64,000 nucleotides of DNA from Arthrinium phaeospermum (Eukaryota; Ascomycota; Sordariomycetes; Amphisphaeriales; Apiosporaceae). The notes beneath the pieces are model-generated. The model saw only the letters and a program-made list of their open reading frames with translations. It did no database searches and was not told the origin of the DNA. Below are positions 34,156-45,788 of this stretch, one piece after another (positions within the stretch are counted from its first letter, which is position 1; each line of letters opens with the position of its first letter). A program made the translations under genes and the position numbers. The stretch lies in NCBI GenBank assembly GCA_006503535.1, contig QYRS01000002.1, forward strand, positions 3,906,001-3,970,000. The letters run 5' to 3'.

Positions 34156-35895
34156 TCAAGATAGGTTCGCATTGGCCCGATCCATGGAGGAGGCGGGGAA
34201 AGCGTACATGGGATAATCCTGCGTAACCGGGCCCATATCGACCCAGCGCTGGTCCACAGAGCGGTTCGCGACCCACCCGGGCGACGCCACCGCCCCCGTC
34301 ACGACCCCCAAGCAAGCCCGGCAGACCCACGCGACGGTCTGGCCCTCGCGGCCCAGCGGGCCCCGGAACCCGAACTGGTCGACGGGCGTGCCGCGGCGGC
34401 CCCGCGGGCACAGCGGGCAGCTGGCCCCGACCGCCAGCAGCGCCTGCGGCCCGACGGCGGGAACCTGGCCCTGGCCCGGCGGCGGGTAGGAGGCGGCCCA
34501 GGCCCGCGCGATGTCCCTGCGCTTCTGCGAGGCTTCGAGCGAGTTCTCCAGCGCGTACGTCGACGGGTGCCAGCGGTGCAGCTGCATGACGGCCTCGAGG
34601 CGGTGCGGGGCGCAGAGGCGGCGGTCGGCGACCTTGGACGCGCAGGCACACCTAGTGATGCTGCGGGCGAGGTGGCGGCTGCCGAGGACGATGGGGTCGG
34701 CGGGCTCAGACGATAACGACAACGATGATGACGACGACGATGAGCGGGAGGATCGGGTGGACATCGTGGGGGTGCTGGTGGTAGAAGGGGGTATGATCGT
34801 GATGGTCGGGTCGAAACTGTCGGGGAGGGGGTCTACCTCGAAGACGTGCCAGCCCGTGCCGGAGAGGTACTGGCCCGTCTCGTCGTTCTCGATGTTCCAG
34901 CAGCAGTCGGCGCAGGCGTAGTGGCGCAGGGACGTGGCCAGCTGCAGGAGGTCGTGCGTCGCCTCGTGCCGGCCGCGCTTGTCATGGTCGTCGCAGACCC
35001 AGACCCGCGCGCCGGGGTGGTGCTCGGTCGATTCGCAGATGCCGCCGTGCTCGGGGTCTTCTTCGGCCTGGCAGGGTTTGCCGCAGAGTTGTCTGTTCTC
35101 GTGATGACCGTCGATGACGAAGCCCGTCTCGGCAGAGCAAAAGCCTGTCAGCGGATCGTCGGATTCGGTCGCGTCATACCTGGTTTCCAGGCGCCCGCCT
35201 TTGGCCCACATGCGCTCCGTCGGAATCAGTGAAAGGGGCATCACGGGTTCTGTACTGGCATCGGCGAACAATGATGTCTTGTCCTGGGGGTAGAATGGAA
35301 ATGCCGGCGGTGGCGACGGTGGTCTCTCGACGGGCGTGGCAGTGACATGTTGGACGAGTTCGTTGTAGGGGTTGTATCGAGCTGCGAGCTGCTTCTCCAC
35401 CAGCTGCAACTCGACCTCTCTGTGAGTCATGAAGAGGCGCCAGTTGACGAGAATTCGCTTCAAGTCATGACCTATATGTACTCGAAGCTGCACTTCTGCC
35501 TTGCTGGGGAGAGGGCCAGGGTCCTTGACCTCAAGAAGGGGCTTTGGGCTCTGCGGCAAACCGAGGTTGCCTTCGACGTACACGGGCTGTGGGTTTGGTG
35601 CAGTGTCGGCATGACTGACAGGAATCGCCGAGCTAGGAGGCGAGCCCCAATCCATGTCCGTGATGTAGTCGAGGTCCGATCCCTTGCCGTCCGCGCCTAG
35701 CTTGTCAGCATGGCCATCGGAAACAGATGAACGAGAGTCCGCTGTAACAGTTTGAGATGAGAGGCGACGGATATTCACCAACTGGTGGAAGCGACGAATT
35801 CGTTCTCTAGTGAGGCGCGCGTGGCTACCTAGGACATCATGAAGCACCTGGGATGGGTCGGCTTCATGTTGATGAGAGGAGTTTTGGGGCGACAT
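34156..35895 (-). CDS. Cys-rich hypothetical protein
   Basis: The likely start, MSPQNSSHQHEADPSQ, gives 579 residues. The frame is open a further 94 codons to an ATG at 36177, but that segment looks untranslated. After an acidic, Ser/Pro-rich N-terminal half there are three Cys/His groupings. The first (about residues 250-330) has CGKPC, WVCDDHDKRGRHEATH and CADCC. The second (about 413-430) has CACASKVADRRLCAPHR. The third (about 490-525) has CPLCPRG followed 30 residues later by WVCRACLG. Paired CxxC motifs in the third suggest a structural zinc site, and the first may be another. A Ser/Asp-rich linker separates them. I do not recognise the family and see no enzyme motif or membrane segment. 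Confidence 0.7.
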   Translation of the reverse strand: MSPQNSSHQHEADPSQVLHDVLGSHARLTRERIRRFHQLVNIRRLSSQTVTADSRSSVSDGHADKLGADGKGSDLDYITDMDWGSPPSSAIPVSHADTAPNPQPVYVEGNLGLPQSPKPLLEVKDPGPLPSKAEVQLRVHIGHDLKRILVNWRLFMTHREVELQLVEKQLAARYNPYNELVQHVTATPVERPPSPPPAFPFYPQDKTSLFADASTEPVMPLSLIPTERMWAKGGRLETRYDATESDDPLTGFCSAETGFVIDGHHENRQLCGKPCQAEEDPEHGGICESTEHHPGARVWVCDDHDKRGRHEATHDLLQLATSLRHYACADCCWNIENDETGQYLSGTGWHVFEVDPLPDSFDPTITIIPPSTTSTPTMSTRSSRSSSSSSSLSLSSEPADPIVLGSRHLARSITRCACASKVADRRLCAPHRLEAVMQLHRWHPSTYALENSLEASQKRRDIARAWAASYPPPGQGQVPAVGPQALLAVGASCPLCPRGRRGTPVDQFGFRGPLGREGQTVAWVCRACLGVVTGAVASPGWVANRSVDQRWVDMGPVTQDYPMYAFPASSMDRANANLS

Positions 35896-37323
35896 GGTGA
35901 CGGGTGTATCCAAAAGACTTGGAGACTCAATCTGAGAATAGTTGAGACTTCTCTTAGGATATGTATGTGATGATGGAAGGGGGATGTGATGACTGGTCTT
36001 GGGATCCTTTTCACTGGCGAACAGGGAGCGCAGTCGCCTACAAATGTGTTGTATAAAGCGACCACAAACAAACCGAAAGAACTGAAAGTCCTCACACGGT
36101 CGCTGGCAAACGGGATCTTTTCTGGTGTATGTGTGTAGTGGTTGGATGTGCTGAAGGTCTGGCCAGGCGACAGACAAGGGAGTGAGTAAGTTGCTGTGTG
36201 ATTTAACACATCTTATTGGGGTCAGTCTGGAGGAGTGCGTCTCTTGTCACCCAGGACTTCACAATCGATGTTCTTCGATTGTAATTTCTCCTTTCACATG
36301 AGAGCAGGGAGGGGATGGTGCTGGTGTTCGGCGATGAATCGCTAGAGCAACTAACTGGTGCAGATCAGGCTCAATAATTTAGCAACTCAAACCACTGACT
36401 GGGTTGTTCATAAGCAACAACAATGAACGAAGTCGAAGTGGAAACAGTGGTCGGGTTGGGTAAGTAGCGGCTCAGCTACCTGTGCCAACGTTCATCGCAT
36501 GGCACCGTCACGGCCGCTTCACGTCTCGCGGACATGATACAACGCAGTTAGATGGGAAGACAGACAACAAGTTAACGAAACATCACAAGTACTACGAAAA
36601 GAGAGAGCAAAGATGAGGTATTTTCCAAAAGAACCAAACGCCTGAGCTCTTGAATTGGGAATTCTACGACTTAACGAACCACTGCCGGAATGACTGAGAA
36701 TATGAAAAAAGAAATAGCAAGGGGGAGTGGTGGGTAGATGCCACCACCGCGACCGAACGATCGTCCCCGGGAGTTTCGATGGCTTCTTCATATCAGCATG
36801 CCAACCGTCTCCCATATCGAAAAATTTCCCATGTCAGGACGTAGTAAAAATGTGTAGTTGCGAGAGAAAAAAGGAAACCTGGCAGAGGTCCGTGAAGACT
36901 GTGTGCTGTCTTATAAGGCGAGCATCCCGCCCTGGATGAGTCCTTCCTTCCATATGACTTGACGCGTGTCCCAGTTCTCATATTTTGGCGAAAACACGTC
37001 GAAAACTCCCAAAATTACAGGAAGAGATGACCCGACTCCGAATTCCATGCAAAGACTTTTTTGTTTGCCTCGTATAAACCGGATTGTGTGCAACCTCGTT
37101 CCCCCCTAGCCGTGGCTACTGCTGCCGAGAAAAGCAGCTTCTGTGTTGCGGGTATCGAATGGTCTCGTTCAAATTCTTTTGCAACAGCCTTTGGCAACCT
37201 CATCGCTCTCTGACCACCGCAATCAATCATCAACCCTCCCTGAGCATAACAGCCTGGGTAGCACGTAATCGCCACGCGAGCCGTGTTCGCCTCAAGAAGG
37301 TACTGCATTCCCCAAGGCACCAT
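35896..37323. other. Intergenic region, promoter of the Cys-rich gene
   Basis: About 1.4 kb between the probable start of the Cys-rich gene and the stop of RAS1, both on the minus strand. It includes the in-frame 36177-35896 extension and should contain the RAS1 3' untranslated region. No other gene was seen. Confidence 0.55.
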
Positions 37324-38348
37324 TTACATGATGATGCACTTGGAGCAGCAGCCGGCCTCGGCTTCGCCTTCGCCCATTTCCATTTTGTTCGAGGGTCCGT
37401 TGCCACCGCCGTTGCCACCGCTGCCCGTCGAGTAGCCTTGCATCTCGCGGTTAAAGCGCCGAATCTCGCGGACGATATCGTAGAAAGCCTTGTCAACGTT
37501 GATGCGGGACTTGGCCGATGTTTCGATGAAACTGCAACCAAAGTTCTTGGCCAGCGTCTCGCCCTCTGAAGTCGCGTGTCAGCTCGTATCCAAATGAAAT
37601 TGTCCCGGATGGTCGGGTAATCTGTAGCACGCACCTTGTCTCGAAACCTCTCTTTCGCTCTCCAAATCGCACTTGTTTCCTACGACAACCATGGGGAAGT
37701 AGTCCTTGTCCTTGACTCGCAGGATTTGTTGTTGGAAAGTCGTGATTTCCTCGAAGCTCTGTCGCGACGTGATCGAGTAGACTAGCAGGAAACCTTCACC
37801 AGTGCGCATGTACTGCTCTCGCATAGCCGAGTATTCCTCCTGACCGGCGGTATCAAGGACATCGAGTAGGGCAACTTCATCGTCGATGACGCACTGCTTG
37901 CGGTAGGAATCTGAACAGAACAGTCTTGTGAGCAATTGTCCAATCGATGGAAGAGCTGTACCCGTGGCCAGCCTTGTAGTGGCCATCGCCAGTTTGTCGG
38001 TAGGATCTGGCCACTAGGGGATAGGGGTCGAGTAAAGCAGAGAAGCCGAGGACGTACCTTCAATTGTCGGGTCGTACTCGTCGACGAAGTGGGCTTGGAT
38101 AAGCTGGATGGTCAAGCAAGATTTACCGACACCACCACCGCCGACTACCACCAACTTGTACTCTCGTAGGAACTAAAGACGACATGATGTGAGCTTTTGC
38201 CGATTAATGCAGAGAGGTGAGGAGCGACGGCTCCGAATAAGCTTTATGCTCGATGCCGTCGATCTGGGCGAAAACTGTGCGCGGCGACCTTGACTCAGGT
38301 CGTGCGACTTGTTGTCGAAGAAAGGGATGGGCTCACCTTTGAGGCCAT
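37324..38348 (-). CDS. RAS1: Ras GTPase, Ras1 type
   Basis: Four exons (38348-38337, 38172-38058, 37910-37635, 37565-37324) give 214 residues. The first exon holds only four codons (MASK). G motifs are complete: P-loop GGGGVGKS (residues 15-22), switch I YDPTIEDSY completed across intron 2, [21 protein letters not shown] and ETSAK. The C-terminus has a Gly/Asn-rich linker and ends CCSKCIIM, giving a CIIM farnesylation box with upstream Cys for palmitoylation. This matches ras-1-type genes of filamentous fungi, which act at the plasma membrane in polarity, growth and cAMP/MAPK signalling. The P-loop has the normal Gly-Gly pair, so no activating change is visible. The minus-strand leader is CT-rich (about 38500-38640), typical of highly expressed fungal genes. 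Confidence 0.97.
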
Positions 38349-38898
38349 TGTGGCTATGTGTGGGCGACCAAGTCGAAATCGAGGAGGCGAAAAGGGTGGT
38401 TGATTATTAGAAGGATAAAGCGACCGACGATTAAAGGGTGGTCAAACTTGAACTGAAGCGACGAGGTCGACGTCAGTATATAGAAACTCGAGACTCGATG
38501 CTGCAGACGCGGTCTCGATGTTGCTTGACTCGGTAACGGCTCTTAGGTTGTCAAGGAGTGGAGAGAGATGTGTTTGTTGTGAGAGTGGTAAGTGAGGTAT
38601 GTGGTTGGGAGAGGGAAAGCTGGAAATTCGGTTGGTCGGTAACACAATCGAACACGGGCAAGACGGGAACAACGAGCGAACGATCCAGGTCGGTGTAGGT
38701 TACTTGACTGTGCTGGATGGATAAGAGATGGATGGAGACTGACTGCAGAAGGCCGGTAATTAAATTAGGAGATCACCCGACAGGTTTTTATGAAATTCAA
38801 TGAATTGGTTTCCACGGCCGACGACCAAGATTGAATCGAATTGAATACAACAACAAGAAGTAGATTGGTTGGGTTCTTTTCTGGGGAATGGCAGGAGG

Positions 38899-38931
38899 AA
38901 GCAAGCAAGCAAGCAAGCAGGCGGGCAAGCA
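38899..38931. repeat. Degenerate CAAG tetranucleotide repeat
   Basis: About eight copies of a GCAA-type tetranucleotide with a few substitutions, in the distal promoter of RAS1. Confidence 0.85.
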
Positions 38932-39486
38932 AAAGGCAGGGCAGCACGAATAAGACGGGACTGGGACTGGGATGGCTGATGGAGGAGGTGGTGCGCGCGG
39001 CGGGCGGCGGTAGGCAGGGAGGCCGGTCAGTACGTTTTGGGGGGGACGATCCCTTTTTACTTTCAACCCAGTATTTTGCTTTCTGCTCGCCTTTGCTTGC
39101 AGTACTGGCCTACTAGACCTAGCTTGTTCTGTTGCTTTGTCCGATCAAATCCAGGGGCCTAGGGGCGTCCAAGTGCCAATCGCCTACGGTTCGTGGCCAC
39201 TAGTTCTAGTTACAGTAGCAGTAGTAATAGCAGTAGCATCAGCGACAGTACCAATAGCAGCCCACCCTGAGGAACCGGCAGAAGGAAGAAGTGGAGGCCC
39301 CCCGAGCTGTGATTGGCCAATGCAGGGAGACAATCAGAGCAGAAACGGGTACCACTTGTGCAACCCGACATTGCAAAGCACTTTCTCGACGGGAGACGTT
39401 CTCAAAGTAGCAAAGCAGCATGCACGCATCAGAATGCACGCACCTCGCTCGACAGCACATCGACAGGCATTTGCTTTGTTATCTCT

Positions 39487-39532
39487 CCATTCATTCACTC
39501 ACTCATTCACCCATTCGTTCACTCATTCATTC
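39487..39532. repeat. Degenerate CATT/CACT tetranucleotide repeat
   Basis: About eleven units alternating between CATT and CACT-type tetranucleotides, forming a C/T/A-rich microsatellite. Confidence 0.85.
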
Positions 39533-42500
39533 CTCCCCGTTTCTGTTGTTGTCGTTGCTGGCTGGCAGGCAGGCTGGCAGTAGTGTCGTGTCGTTTAGGT
39601 ATGGTCTGAGAAGGAGTTTCAGCAACAAAGGCCGAAGGTTGCGGCATTGCTGCATTGCTGGAGGAGAAACGTGCCTGTGTATGGGTGTAAACCTTGCCGC
39701 TTGCCTTTCTCTAGTCTGAGGGCGGATGGAGGGTGGCAGGTGGATGTCGCCTCGTCCTTCGGTTGACATTGGGGGTGTATCACTGTATTCAAATGTGCCC
39801 TGTCGGAAGGTCAGAGCTCCCTCTGCTTTACATCATACGCCTCCATTCTGCAATCTGCATTCTGCCTTTTCTCCTCCTATGTAATGCCCGGCGCCTCCCA
39901 GCCCAGGCACAGGCTTCTGCCCAGGCGGCATCCTTTGTTTTCCAGACCGAGAATGTAGGCACAAGCCGCTGTAGAGAGCTTGCCTATGCTTGCTTGGGTC
40001 CCGGCTTTAATGTTGGGTAACTTGGTTCCGTTACGTTGCGTTCCACATGTGTTTTATGGGGGTCTAATTCAACTGTAGCGGGGCTAGCTGATGACAGTAG
40101 CACTCCTAGTTGTCTTCAGGTTAGATCCTCTGGAATTCAAAATGAGCGCCAGAGATCATCCTGGCTAATCCGACCGGACAACGTGATTATCGACGGATTA
40201 TCAGCAACGGGATGGCCCAGAACAGCAAGTCTCTAGAATGCTACGTAGAACACGCCAAACAACAAAAACTGGAGAACCGCAAGCAAGGCGTCCCGTGAAA
40301 CGAAACGGAGATAAGCATATATCAAGCCATCTTAGATGATATATCTCCAACTGCTACCTACTACTACATACGCTTGCCCACTCGACATGATTCGCGTACT
40401 ACTACTGCTACTACTTACTGCTACTATGCCCAAGCATATATGGACGCAATGTAATCTACTGGGCTGGGCAGCGTCAAAACACAAAGTGGGATAAGTTGGG
40501 TGCCTAAGTAGGTGTACGTAGTACGCAAGTAGGAAGGAACCGGTGCTCAAAAGTCGACTTGCTTATTTGGACAGAGACCAATGGGAAGAAACACCGCCCG
40601 TGATGGAACGGACGTACGGCGCTCAAGTTTACCTTGTGTCAGTCGAGGTGCCAGTATCCGTGACGCTTCGCTTGGATTTACAGGATCCCGCTCGTCTGGG
40701 GCGAACGGGGTCAATGCGTCATCAGATCCCTATTTTTTTTTGTCCCCCAAGCATGACCCGGATCTATCTTCCACCTCGCCTGGCACCTAGCACCTAGGTT
40801 AGGGCTCGGATAATCGTAAAGAAGGGAGGAGGCTTCAGGCTCACATGTAACATACGGACGAACACCTGCCCACGCATGCAAGAGGTAGGTAGGTACATGC
40901 AGATATCCCGCGCTACTGGGATGGCATACTAGGTAGGCACTCCCTCGCTGCCCTTTTTCCGCGAACAGCAGTTGGCGTCCGAGAGGTGTGTGTGGGAGTG
41001 AGGGAGCGAATGTGTAAGGGTTTCTGGACCTGTGGCGTCGTTAGAAAAAGCAAGGTGCATGTTCGCACCACACCCCTGGCGAGGCGTTGTCGCTGGATGA
41101 GTGAGGTCAGCCAAATGGCTGACATGCAAGGCCCGAAACGGGCCAAGCCTGGCTCCCCCAATGTTGCAAGTGGGATGCGCGTTGTCCGCTTCCAAAAAAG
41201 CACAGCCGTTGGATATCTTTATCCTCATGCCTGCATGACACGATGCCACCCGTTCTTGCCTGCTCGCTTGCTCCCTACAGGCTGACTGGCTTACCTGCAT
41301 AGATATTACATCAGGCTGCCCGGCTTGGGGTACTCGCAGAAGCCAATCCCATTCGATGCATATGCGAATGTGCGATGTTGGGTGCATGTCGTCCTTGGGC
41401 CTCTCTAATGGCGCCACGGTCAGGTTCATCTGTCCCTTTTCTCTCTTCCTTCGCCAGCACGTATTTGTCTTGACCTCTTCCCTCCCGCAGCTCGTGTTCA
41501 AAAGTCGGCTCGACTGGCCATACAGGTGTGACGTGTGTCCGTTTTCTGCAGAGGGCACATGCAGCCGCCGTTGATCCCATACCAATCACACATGGCCTTG
41601 ACTTACATCAATGTACATACATACTTACGTATACATCTATGTATGTATAGGTATACATACGCGTATCAATGTACCTCCTGGGGGTCTGCTGGGGGCTCCT
41701 CGATCCTCCGAAAACACAGTTCAGCTGCCCCCCATGTGGCCGACCCCCGAGATTCGGAGACTTTACAACCAAAAAAGGGAGACGCTGATATCAGATTATT
41801 ACGAAGTCGAACCCGAAGCAATGGCCCGCCGAATTTCCCAGATGCAGGTGGTCCTGCCCGTCCTGCCGCCTTGCAGCAAAGCCAGCACCTCCTTCGTCCA
41901 AAGATCAACGTGGTCGACAAGGTTTGTAAGATATTCGGGAACAATGCTCATATATCTATTGCACAGGGGGGTTTCCTTCAGCTGCCCACCCCGGCGCGCC
42001 CTGCATGAAGTCTTTCGATGAATCCAGCCAGCGCCTGCTTGTATGTGTATAAAATTGATGCAGTGTAACCTCCAGACACCTCCCTCCGCGGGCAACACGC
42101 ATGCAAACACGTACTGATGGAAGCTGGACCCGGCGATGCAACGATCGTGGAGATATTTTAGTGATCGAGGGGTCCAGTCCCCGTTAGCTGTCCTACGCAA
42201 ACACCAAAGCCACCCGTCGCCGCCTCTGGCTGCTCAGTACCTATCAATAGAAACGAGACGGCCCCCCCACTACGCACATGGCTCGCATGGCGGCTGGAGA
42301 GGGTTGTTGCCTTCCGACAAGTTCTGACGAACGTTAATCACGGAGATACCGTGTATCATTGCGAAATGGCTGTGGGACACAAGGGGAGAAGAGGTTCCGT
42401 CTCTCTTCTCCGTCAATTGACTACAACCAGAGGATGCAGACGATAGCCAGAGTACGAGTCAAACGAAAGCGAGCAGCAGCAGCAGCGCTGTTTTACACGG

Positions 42501-44633
42501 CCTTCTTTGCTCGGGGTCCCTGATATCAAGGCAGCATGGTGGCGTCTCGCCATGTCTCGTATCTCATCGCCATATGTTTCTTGGGACCCTGGAATATGAC
42601 GAATGGGCGCAACAAACATTGAGTAATGGCCACCATCCCCTGGTGCGTTGATCTTGTATGTATGCTTCGTTTTGCGATTGCGCCTCCAGTGTTGGGAGGC
42701 AATCCCACCCGAACGTTTATATGCTTTGGGCTGAACGGGTAAAGCTTGGTGGTTGCGACATTGCAGCAGCCTCAGGGATCAATTCGTCAATGCAAGTGCA
42801 AGGTATTTTCGATTGAGATGAACCGGTCGGTCAACCCGAACGAACGCTCGGGGCGGTCGTGTATAAAAACTGCTCCGTACCACCCCCAATTATCATGTAG
42901 GTAGGGCTATCACCGCGGCTCAAGCGTGCCTTACACCGCTGCTTCAACCAACAGGGTGGGTCGCAGCGAATAATACCTTCCTATCACTGCCAAGCGAGCC
43001 CCTGCTGTGGCTGTCTGCTTATTCATAGGCCTGGGACTCCCTCTTCCCCCAACCAAACCTACCTAGGTATCATCCAGCAACCAAAGTTTTATCGTGAGCT
43101 GCTGAATGCACTGTTTGGTAGCCAGCGGCCAACCAGAAACGCGTGTTGCGCCTCTGCCATGGTCAAGGGACTGCAGTGTCTTAGCTAAGAAGTACCATGA
43201 CCATGGGCCACCATTTTGCTCTGCTCACCGATTCCCCTGCATATGACTCGTCTTTTGAGGCGTTCGGGTCTTGCGAGCTGGGCGTGGCCGGGCCCTTGGG
43301 ACTGTTGGTGGACGTTTACTTGAGAGCGCGGTGAGACGACATCCCGGGCACTCTTTATTGGCAATGGAAGGGGGGCACGGCGACATTGCATTCATCGTGG
43401 CCACGACGAACACGAAGACAGTCTGTTTGACATTGGATTCAGAAGGGCGACAATGTCCCGTCTTGGGGGATGATCTGCATGGCCCCCGTTGGCTTCCATG
43501 CCGTGAAAGACCGTCATCGACGCTCTCTTTCTCGCCCTCATCCGCACTCTTCTTCCGCCATGCCCCGAGCGAGCAACGATGCTGGCCAACGCTTTCGTTC
43601 CGTTCGTGAGGCTACTGATCTTGCCCGCGGCCGCCGGCCTCTATGCCCCGGGCTTCTTCCACACGGTGTCTCAGGTCTACTCGGGCGATATGACTGTACC
43701 GAGAACTCCCTTGTTTGGGCCGACCCGATTTTCGGCCGCGGTGGCGACTACCAGCTGTTAGATCGCAACGACAACATGCCGGACATAGTGGGCTATAACG
43801 GTCACGTACGTCTTTCCCCAGTGCTATGGTAAGTGCTCTCTAGCTTTAGGGGGCGAAACACTGCAGGTTCCTCTTTGCGTCCATTGCAGCGGCGGGGGGC
43901 TCGCTCTACGGCGTGTGTTCTGATGAGAATTGTGCACAATGCATGATGACCCCTGAGCGAACCTGGTACTGGGGGAGTGTTTCTTGAAGCCACTTTATTC
44001 ACCGATGGTGACTCTTTGACCGAGGCTCTCCGGCAATCATCGATATTTGCTTCGAAGCCCCTTACAATCAGCCACTCGTTTCTGTTGTGGTTGAATGCTC
44101 ATTCTTTGATCCGTGAGAGGAAATTGATACGCGTCATTTCCGATTACGATAAAGTTAGGTTGAAGGAAACTTGGAAAACGAATATACTGTGCACATCACG
44201 GCCGTGAGATAGAGACTATTATAACCAATACATGAAACAAGGAGGAGGCAAATGTACCAACAAGTTGATGACAAAAACTTGCTGAGAATCACACTCCCTG
44301 TCGCCCTTCGCCAATCTGTACATCCACATGCGACGCAAACGACGCTTACAATGCTAGGCACGGTCTCGTAGCACTATTCTCAGACTTGGGGCTTGGCCTC
44401 GCTTTACCCTGATTAGCACACGACCTAGATCTCTACTACGTAGTATCACTTAAGACAATTGTTACTGGCCCAATCATAATACAGCCCGGGCCTGCTCCGA
44501 CCCGTTACGCAGCTACAGAGAGACAGTTGACGTGTTACCAACAATGAGATAAACAAAATTCGCCAATTTAGTATATATTAGATAGTACAACTCTCATCGC
44601 GTGAGCCCATTATAAATTCTTCACACCTAATCT

Positions 44634-45079
44634 CTATTTGTCGCCAGTGTTGTGCAACGCATTGGGCACCGCTCTCTCAACACTCTCAGGAACGATCTCC
44701 TGCACTTTCTTGGGGAGGACGGACTCGGCGCCGTCGCCCTTGGCATGGGTCTTGTTGGCGGAGCCGACCGCGCCAGACGCGCCGGTAGGATGGACCTATA
44801 GTCGGGGTATTGATGTCAGCCAAACGGGTTCCATGCTTCTGCAAGGATGTCGTGGTCGGGGGACACAATGCGACGTACGGAGTCGGGAAGGGCATCCTCG
44901 ACGCTCTTGGGGGCCTTCTCCTGGATCTTGCCCGGCACGGCGGAGACGCCGGTCGCGTGAGAGCGGTCTGTTGATCCCATGCGTGCGGCTGTGGTCGAGA
45001 TGGGGCGGGCAGCAGGGGCACCGGCGGCGGAGACGCGGAAAACCGAGCGGGAGGCGGCGCGAAGAGCTTGAGAGTACAT
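44634..45079 (-). CDS. Small probably mitochondrial protein with internal duplication
   Basis: Two exons (45079-44879, 44795-44634) give 120 residues. The N-terminus (MYSQALRAASRSVFRVS, then ARPISTTAARMG) is basic, hydroxylated and free of acids, like a mitochondrial presequence. The rest consists of two similar segments of about 40 residues. Each has a pattern of GS, then HA.G, VP or LP followed by K..QE..P.SVE, then A.P and H.TG, and the intron falls near the join. I recognise this type as a small conserved fungal protein without assigned function. Without splicing the frame would end WNPFG and lose the second copy, so the spliced form is much better supported. Confidence 0.8.
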
Positions 45080-45788
45080 CTTGGGAGATTTTGGAGAAGC
45101 GTTAAGAATTACTTAGGGATATGAATATCGGTTTGGTAGGTGTGCTGGAAGATATGTGATGGTCGTGGGGTTGGGGGAAAAGATTATTTAGAGAGCGACC
45201 ACTTCCATCCCGTTGCTATATATATGCCATGCTGCTGTCATTGACCAATCGCTAGACACGATATAATGCACTTCTATGACCAGTAATGACGGACTACGGC
45301 GCCCATGATGCTGGCGCGGTTGGGCGTGTCTGGGACAGAAATCGATATCGTCATGATCCTTCCGACGGGACAGGGACCCACGCATCCGGCAACACTTAAT
45401 CAGCAAGACACGCTGCCGGACAGTTACAAACACCGAGCAACGGTATAGAATTCAGTGGCTTTAGGTTCAAGCCTCAATTGATCGCCTTCGATATGCCCAA
45501 AAGTCCGAGATGCGTAGGGAATGAGGCTCAAGAGCGGACCAAATCACAAGCGCCAAAGGCTTACGTGCCTACGTCATTACTGCTCTTCGGCTTTGAATCA
45601 GGGGGAAACAGTCAGAACGCACACCATCACGTATGTTGATACTACTCGAATTCTGCTTCTTATCGAACACTTCGCAGATTCGGACATGGTAATTGGCCGT
45701 AGCTATCGATTGATACCACTTGTGTCAGATATATCTATTGACATGTCCCAATACTTGGAAGTTTTCGTCATATCGCAAGTACACCACG
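45080..45788. other. Intergenic region, promoter of the small mitochondrial gene
   Basis: Between two minus-strand genes. No further gene or RNA was recognised. Confidence 0.6.

Larger units (their letters stand above)
38349..44633. other. 6.3-kb gene-poor region upstream of RAS1
   Basis: No convincing gene on either strand. The left 0.8 kb should contain the RAS1 leader and promoter. The rest carries CAAG- and CATT-type microsatellites, TAGGTAGGTA-type words, TACATA/TATGTA palindromic stretches (about 41600-41670) and many short overlapping frames. A frame near 43580-43800 looks slightly protein-like but lacks supporting junctions. Confidence 0.55.

Noticed and set aside
33884..34651. 255-codon minus-strand frame partly over the Cys-rich gene
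   Set aside because: Wrong-frame Arg/Ala/Gly/Pro-rich shadow. The other frame is longer and has organised Cys/His clusters.
39487..39532. Possible CRISPR-like spacing in tetranucleotide repeat
   Set aside because: Simple microsatellite in a eukaryote, with no spacers of constant size.
43470..43832. Frame containing a short protein-like stretch (WADPIFGRGGDYQLLDRN)
   Set aside because: Isolated, no domain, competing frame on the same strand, and no credible intron to extend it.
45455..45485. tRNA T-arm-like GGTTCAAGCC
   Set aside because: No acceptor, D or anticodon stems fit around it.
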